Shown here one piece after another: positions 59,697 to 64,000 of a DNA stretch of 64,000 nt. This DNA comes from an uncultured Bacteroidales bacterium. GTDB taxonomy: Bacteria > Bacteroidota > Bacteroidia > Bacteroidales > UBA932. The first letter of the stretch is position 1; each line of letters opens with the position of its first letter. The DNA is taken from positions 1 to 64,000 of the forward strand of contig CASGDV010000066.1 in the NCBI GenBank assembly GCA_949300335.1, read 5' to 3'. Below the pieces are notes generated by a model, which worked only from the letters and a program-made list of their open reading frames with translations, did no database searches and was not told where the DNA came from. Made by a program: the position numbers and the translations under genes.

Positions 59697-61973
59697 TCAG
59701 TCTGCTACTGATACGGAATAAGGTCTGTCGGCAGGGTCTGTTCCTCTTGACATGTTCGGTTTGTCGGACATTTTGAGATGGAATACTCCGCCGCCGACTA
59801 TTTCCTTATAGGTAAGATAATTTCTGCTATGAGGCTTGCCGTTCAACGTAGCATCCTGTATATATACGGCATCTTTTCCGTTGCCTTCAGCCTCTATGAC
59901 GAACTTCCTGCCGTCCTCCATGGTCACTGTCACTTTCTTGAAAAGAGGGCTTCCAAGAACATACTGGTCCGTTCCCGGACAAACGCTGTAGAATCCGAGG
60001 GCACTCAGCACATACCAGGAAGATGTCTGTCCCTGATCCTCGTCACCCGGATAACCGTTTTCCGTTGCATTGTAAAGCCTTGTCATCACTTCCCTGGCCT
60101 TCTGCTGGGATTTCCATGGTGCACCTGCATAATTGTACAGATAAACCATATGCTGGATAGGCTGGTTGCCATGAGCATACTGTCCCATGTTAGCAACCTT
60201 CATTTCCGTCATTTCATGAATTGCAAAGCCGTATGTTCCGACCTTGAACTCGTTCGATACGGTGAATACGGAATCCATCTTCGCTACAAATGCGTCATCG
60301 CCCCCGAGCAATGATACCAGACCTGCCGGATCATGGAAAACGGACCACAGATAATGCCATGCGCAACCTTCTGTAAAAGGACCTCCCCATTCTGCTGGGT
60401 CGAAGTTCTCAACCCATGTACCGTCCTTATGACGTCCTCTCATGAATCCTGTCGACGGGTCGAATACATTTTTATAGTTATAAATCTGTTTCTTGAAAAT
60501 TTCTTCATAATAACTGTTCCCGGTAACTCTTGCCAGCTCATAAGCACACCAGTCATCATATGCATACTCCAGTGTCTTGGCAGTAGCTTCCCTTACATCA
60601 GGATAAGGGATGTATCCCAAAGTGAAATACTCCTTCCAGCCGATTCTTCCGTTTGCAGGACTGCCGGGACCGTCATTGGTCACTTCATGAAGGTATGCTT
60701 TCAGGACTTCTTCCGGATCAAAAGTACGCAGCCCCTTTGCCCAGGCGTCGGCAAAAAGAGAAATGGCATGATTGCCTATCATTCCTCCCTGTTCAAACGG
60801 GAATGACCATGAAGGAAGCCATCCGAACTGTTTCTGGCAATCCAGCATTGCATTCATATAGCGGCCCTGCATAGTCGGATGCAAAATGCACGTCAAAGGG
60901 AACTGTGCCCTGAAAGTATCCCAGAATCCGGTATCCGTATAATAATAACCGGAATATATCTTGTTGTCATTCGGACTTCTGTAATATGGATTGTCTTCAG
61001 CATCAAGTTCATAATACTTTCTTGAAAAAATGCTTGCCCTGAAGAAACAAGAATAGAAAGTCGCCTTGTTGTCTTCATTGTCATCCTCTACCAGAATGCG
61101 GGACAGATGGTTGTTCCATATTTCCCATGCCGCCTGTTTTGTCTGGTCAAGCGACTTGAAGCCGGATAGTTCCCTTGAAAGATTCAGGTCAGCCTGTGCC
61201 GGACTTATATATGAGGAAGCGGTCTTAATCTGGACTGTCGTTCCTTTGGCAAATTCGATATATGCACCCTTGCCCTTGCCTTCATCCGACAACCGTCCGG
61301 AAAAAGTCTCTCCGGTCGTATTGTCCCAGGTTCCGAAAGACACGAAAGGCTTGTCGAATTCAATCACGAAATAATTACGGGAACCTGGATGAAGAAGACG
61401 TCCGTTCCTCACATATCCGGTAATTCTACGGGCCTTTGGATCTATGTTTACCGAAGACATGCCCGTGTACCCGTCAAGGACCACGAAAGCCTTTTCACCT
61501 TTCGGAAAAGTGAAACGGAGATGCGCTCCCCTCTCAACAGGAGAAATTTCAGCCTTGGTACCGTTCTCGAAAAGCACGCTGTAGTAATGAGGTTTTGCAA
61601 TCTCGTTCTCATGACTGAATTTTGCGGCTCTGTCGAACTGGTCCACCTTAAGTTCACCCGGTACAGGCATCAGACTGTATACGAAATAGTCGTTTGTCCA
61701 TGAACTGCACTGGTGCGCCTGCTGAAATGCCCTTATCGAATCCCTGTCATACTGATATTTCCATCCGTCACCGTTGACTCCAGTCTGGGCTGCCCATGTA
61801 TGCATACCGAAAGGAAGCGTCACCGAAGGATACGTATTTCCATGTGTTATGGTAAAATTGGAATTGGTTCCCTGAAGGGTATTCACATACTTTACGAGAT
61901 CGGCATTTTCACCAGCCTTGGAAACTGCGGCAAATGAAAATACCAGACACATGCCAATAAGAATTTTTCTCAT
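59697..61973 (-). CDS. GH92 alpha-mannosidase-like protein (copy 2)
   Basis: A 758-aa exported protein (signal peptide ending near VSKAGEN, no lipobox). GH92 blocks: YVNTLQGTNSNFTITHGNTY (about 29-48), DTGFWDTFRAQFPL, FEQGGMIGNHAI, and GDEDQGQTSSWYVLSALGFY. The proposed acid region reads TEGCAWHYLWSV where copy 1 has CEGNGWQYTFFV; the Glu is kept but neighbours that shape the subsite differ, so linkage or aglycone preference probably differs. It starts 9 bp after the asd stop and could be read through from asd despite the unrelated role. Confidence 0.9.
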   Translation of the reverse strand: MRKILIGMCLVFSFAAVSKAGENADLVKYVNTLQGTNSNFTITHGNTYPSVTLPFGMHTWAAQTGVNGDGWKYQYDRDSIRAFQQAHQCSSWTNDYFVYSLMPVPGELKVDQFDRAAKFSHENEIAKPHYYSVLFENGTKAEISPVERGAHLRFTFPKGEKAFVVLDGYTGMSSVNIDPKARRITGYVRNGRLLHPGSRNYFVIEFDKPFVSFGTWDNTTGETFSGRLSDEGKGKGAYIEFAKGTTVQIKTASSYISPAQADLNLSRELSGFKSLDQTKQAAWEIWNNHLSRILVEDDNEDNKATFYSCFFRASIFSRKYYELDAEDNPYYRSPNDNKIYSGYYYTDTGFWDTFRAQFPLTCILHPTMQGRYMNAMLDCQKQFGWLPSWSFPFEQGGMIGNHAISLFADAWAKGLRTFDPEEVLKAYLHEVTNDGPGSPANGRIGWKEYFTLGYIPYPDVREATAKTLEYAYDDWCAYELARVTGNSYYEEIFKKQIYNYKNVFDPSTGFMRGRHKDGTWVENFDPAEWGGPFTEGCAWHYLWSVFHDPAGLVSLLGGDDAFVAKMDSVFTVSNEFKVGTYGFAIHEMTEMKVANMGQYAHGNQPIQHMVYLYNYAGAPWKSQQKAREVMTRLYNATENGYPGDEDQGQTSSWYVLSALGFYSVCPGTDQYVLGSPLFKKVTVTMEDGRKFVIEAEGNGKDAVYIQDATLNGKPHSRNYLTYKEIVGGGVFHLKMSDKPNMSRGTDPADRPYSVSVAD

Positions 61974-61982
61974 AATCTTTGA

Positions 61983-62990
61983 TTATTTTGATGGTAAATA
62001 ATTCTTTGAAACAAGATATTCCGCAATCTGCACCGCATTGGTGGCCGCCCCCTTCCTGAGATTGTCTGCAACACACCACAGGTTCAAACCGAAATCTACA
62101 GACGGATCACGGCGGATGCGTCCGACAAACACGTCATCCTTCCCCCATGCATACAAAGGCATCGGATAAACATTTTCGGCAGGATTGTCCTGAACCGTCA
62201 CACCGGGCATGGCATCCATCAGGGCTCTCACGTCTTCAAGTGTAAAGTCTTTTTCAAACTCGACGTTTACCGATTCAGAATGTCCTCCCTGGACCGGTAC
62301 GCGGACCGTAGTCGGAGATACCTTTATCGAATCGTCCCGGAGAATCTTGCGGGTTTCGTTTACCATTTTCATCTCCTCCTTGGTATAACCGGTATCCAGA
62401 AAAGAATCTATATGAGGCAATATGTTCTGGTCGATAGGATATGGATATACGGCAGGATACTCGCCCCATTTCTTGCCTGCTCTCTCGGCATTCATCTGGT
62501 CTACGGCCTTGTAGCCGGTTCCTGTAACCGACTGATATGTAGAGACAACTATTCTTTTTATCTTGTATGCCTTATGAAGGGGAGCAAGAGGCATAAGCAT
62601 CTGTATTGTTGAACAATTCGGATTTGCGATAATGTAATCTTCCGCATCCAGCACGTCGCCGTTTATTTCAGGAATAACCAGCTTTTTCGTAGGATCCATT
62701 CTCCAGCATGAAGAATTGTCCACAACACGGCATCCGGCCGCAGCGAATTTCGGAGCAAGTTCCCTCGAAGTGTCACCGCCTGCCGAAAACAATGCCAGAT
62801 CGGGTTTTGCCGCAATCGCATCATCCGCACTTATTACCGTCCACTCCTTTCCCTTGAAGGTTATTTTCCTTCCGACGGATTTGGCCGAAGCCACAGGGAA
62901 TAACTCAGACACCGGGAAATTCCTTTCTGCAAGAACTTCCAACATTCTAGTTCCGACCAGACCGGTCGCACCAACTACTGCTACTTTCAT
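61983..62990 (-). CDS. asd: Aspartate-semialdehyde dehydrogenase
   Basis: A 335-aa NADPH-dependent enzyme converting aspartyl phosphate to the semialdehyde, the step between LysC and DapA. NADP-binding VGATGLVGTRML (about 6-17), DNSSCWRM, the catalytic cysteine of NPNCSTIQM (about 128), and VPVQGGHSESVNVEF (about 235-249) with its active-site His are present. It lies 42 bp after the metY-like gene, a sensible neighbour since both serve methionine synthesis. Confidence 0.96.
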   Translation of the reverse strand: MKVAVVGATGLVGTRMLEVLAERNFPVSELFPVASAKSVGRKITFKGKEWTVISADDAIAAKPDLALFSAGGDTSRELAPKFAAAGCRVVDNSSCWRMDPTKKLVIPEINGDVLDAEDYIIANPNCSTIQMLMPLAPLHKAYKIKRIVVSTYQSVTGTGYKAVDQMNAERAGKKWGEYPAVYPYPIDQNILPHIDSFLDTGYTKEEMKMVNETRKILRDDSIKVSPTTVRVPVQGGHSESVNVEFEKDFTLEDVRALMDAMPGVTVQDNPAENVYPMPLYAWGKDDVFVGRIRRDPSVDFGLNLWCVADNLRKGAATNAVQIAEYLVSKNYLPSK

Positions 62991-63032
62991 GTTAAATTGT
63001 TTTATATGTTTGACACTTGATTCTCTTAGTCG

Positions 63033-64000
63033 TCATATCGCACTTTTCATGTTTTTAAGGGCATCATCCAAATCAGATATGAGATCGTCCGCATTCTCCG
63101 TCCCTACTGAAAGCCTGAGCAGATTCGGATAAACTCCGGCAGCCACCTGTTCCTTAGGATTAAGCTGCGAATGCGTTGTCGAGGCAGGATGCACTATCAA
63201 TGATTTCGAATCTCCGACACTTCCCACATGAAGGATGAGCTCCAGATTGTCCACCAGCGATGCCGCAGAATCGAAACCTCCCTTGACACGGAATGTCAGG
63301 ACGCCTCCGAAACCGTTTTTAAGATATTTTACTGCCAGTTCATGGTACGGACTGCTGGCAAGACCTGCATAATTCACACTTTCCACTGACGGATGACCTT
63401 CGAGGAACTCGGCAATCTTCAATGCATTTGAACAGCACCTCTCGGCTCTAAGTGACAATGTTTCCAGTCCCTGAAGCATCAGGAATGAATTGAAAGGAGA
63501 AGCGGCCGGTCCGAAATTCCTCAGTCCGTCTACCCTGACCCTGCCTGCAAATGCCGCATTCCCGAATACTTCAGTATAAATAAGGCCGTGATAACTTTCA
63601 GCTGGCGCTGCCAGAAGAGGATATTTGTCTGCAGTCCATTCGAAGTTACCGCCATCGACTACGACTCCCCCGAGAGCCGTCCCGTGACCGCATATCCATT
63701 TCGTCGCGGAATGGACCACTACATCGGCACCCCACTCCACCGGCCTGAAGAGATAACCGCCGCAGCCGAAAGTATTGTCAACTATCACACAAATCCCTTT
63801 TTTGTGGGCCATTTCTATGATAGGTTCATAATCAGGTACATTGAATGCAGGATTACCGAGATTTTCAAGATAGACAGCCTTTGTCCTTGAATCTATCAGT
63901 GCCTCAAGATCAGAGACATTGTCGCTCGGAGCAAAACGGACCTGTATTCCCATATCCCTCAATGAAATCTCGAACAAAGTGAAAGTACCTCCATACAGAT
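63033..64000 (-). CDS. O-acetylhomoserine sulfhydrylase-like PLP enzyme (5' end outside window)
   Basis: The C-terminal about 322 residues of a Cys/Met-metabolism PLP enzyme; the frame stays open to the window edge (LYGGTFTLFEISL), so the start is not visible. The internal TTG at 63977 is not the start. The PLP lysine is in SATKWICGHG. VDNTFGCGGYLFRP and VHPASTTHSQL are typical of the MetY branch, which makes homocysteine from O-acetylhomoserine and sulfide. Cystathionine gamma-synthase is a less likely alternative. Confidence 0.9.
   Translation of the reverse strand, partial: LYGGTFTLFEISLRDMGIQVRFAPSDNVSDLEALIDSRTKAVYLENLGNPAFNVPDYEPIIEMAHKKGICVIVDNTFGCGGYLFRPVEWGADVVVHSATKWICGHGTALGGVVVDGGNFEWTADKYPLLAAPAESYHGLIYTEVFGNAAFAGRVRVDGLRNFGPAASPFNSFLMLQGLETLSLRAERCCSNALKIAEFLEGHPSVESVNYAGLASSPYHELAVKYLKNGFGGVLTFRVKGGFDSAASLVDNLELILHVGSVGDSKSLIVHPASTTHSQLNPKEQVAAGVYPNLLRLSVGTENADDLISDLDDALKNMKSAI

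Overview
The window reads as chromosomal DNA of a Bacteroidota member, most likely order Bacteroidales; the sequence alone does not fix the genus. The evidence is: promoter -7 boxes of the form TAnnTTTG, several with a TTTG -33 box exactly 19 bp upstream; families largely confined to this phylum (GldH, DUF4271 next to hemD, DUF2723, DUF4465, DUF4254 next to a family 9 glycosyltransferase, PorT-like barrels, an ECF sigma/anti-sigma pair); a two-gene transketolase; and glycan enzymes typical of gut or environmental Bacteroidota (two GH92, a GH172, two DUF6259). No phage, transposase, integrase, CRISPR array or rRNA was seen. Two tRNAs are present: Pro(TGG) on minus and Leu(TAA) on plus.

Layout. 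0.1-6 kb: a minus-strand run smpB-lysC-dapB-dapA (start of the aspartate/diaminopimelate pathway), then a DUF4465 surface protein and a translationally coupled DUF4254/GT9 pair. 6-13.1 kb: miaA alone on plus, then a tightly overlapping minus-strand cluster read as barrel-trxA-barrel-polyprenyl synthase-holB-ricT-gldH-trmB. 13.2-20.3 kb: a TolC-adaptor-RND efflux operon ending in a small PII-like gene, with a divergent AraC-family regulator and a 16-bp direct repeat in the shared promoter region. 20.4-26.7 kb: a fused phosphodiesterase-like/alkaline phosphatase, a YbaK-type editing protein, lgt, pgk, a methyltransferase, a CYTH protein and tRNA-Pro. 26.7-28.1 kb: a frameshifted propeller lipoprotein flanked by two similar 47-bp promoter segments. 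28.1-32.9 kb: lolD-like and trmN6-like genes, an ECF sigma/anti-sigma/Spy-like operon, and the split transketolase. 32.9-40.6 kb: a glycan locus with a propeller lipoprotein and two divergent DUF6259 paralogues, facing a GH92 lipoprotein. 40.6-50.7 kb: lepA, a GT2, and the block yciH-DUF4271-hemD-rnpA-yidD facing DUF2723 and fabG. 50.7-56.6 kb: comF, two GT4 glycosyltransferases flanking a 79-bp tandem repeat, tRNA-Leu, a 560-bp region with no recognisable gene, and a GH172. 56.7-64 kb: a YeiH-type transporter, pepP, DUF456, a second GH92, asd, and a metY-like gene cut by the window edge.

How the parts fit together. lysC, asd, dapA and dapB cover the route from aspartate to tetrahydrodipicolinate, split between the two ends of the window; metY draws on the same homoserine branch. 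Lgt, LolD, YidD and GldH belong to lipoprotein and envelope biogenesis, consistent with the many lipoproteins seen. The glycoside hydrolases have signal peptides or lipoboxes and no SusC/SusD pair nearby. Gene packing is very dense: many 1-17 bp same-strand overlaps and four convergent pairs whose 3' ends overlap by 14-86 bp. The observations most worth following are the tandem promoter-like repeat at 52.6 kb, the duplicated promoter around the broken lipoprotein at 26.7-28.0 kb, the operator-like repeats of the efflux locus, and the DUF6259 paralogue pair in which one copy appears to have lost a candidate catalytic glutamate.
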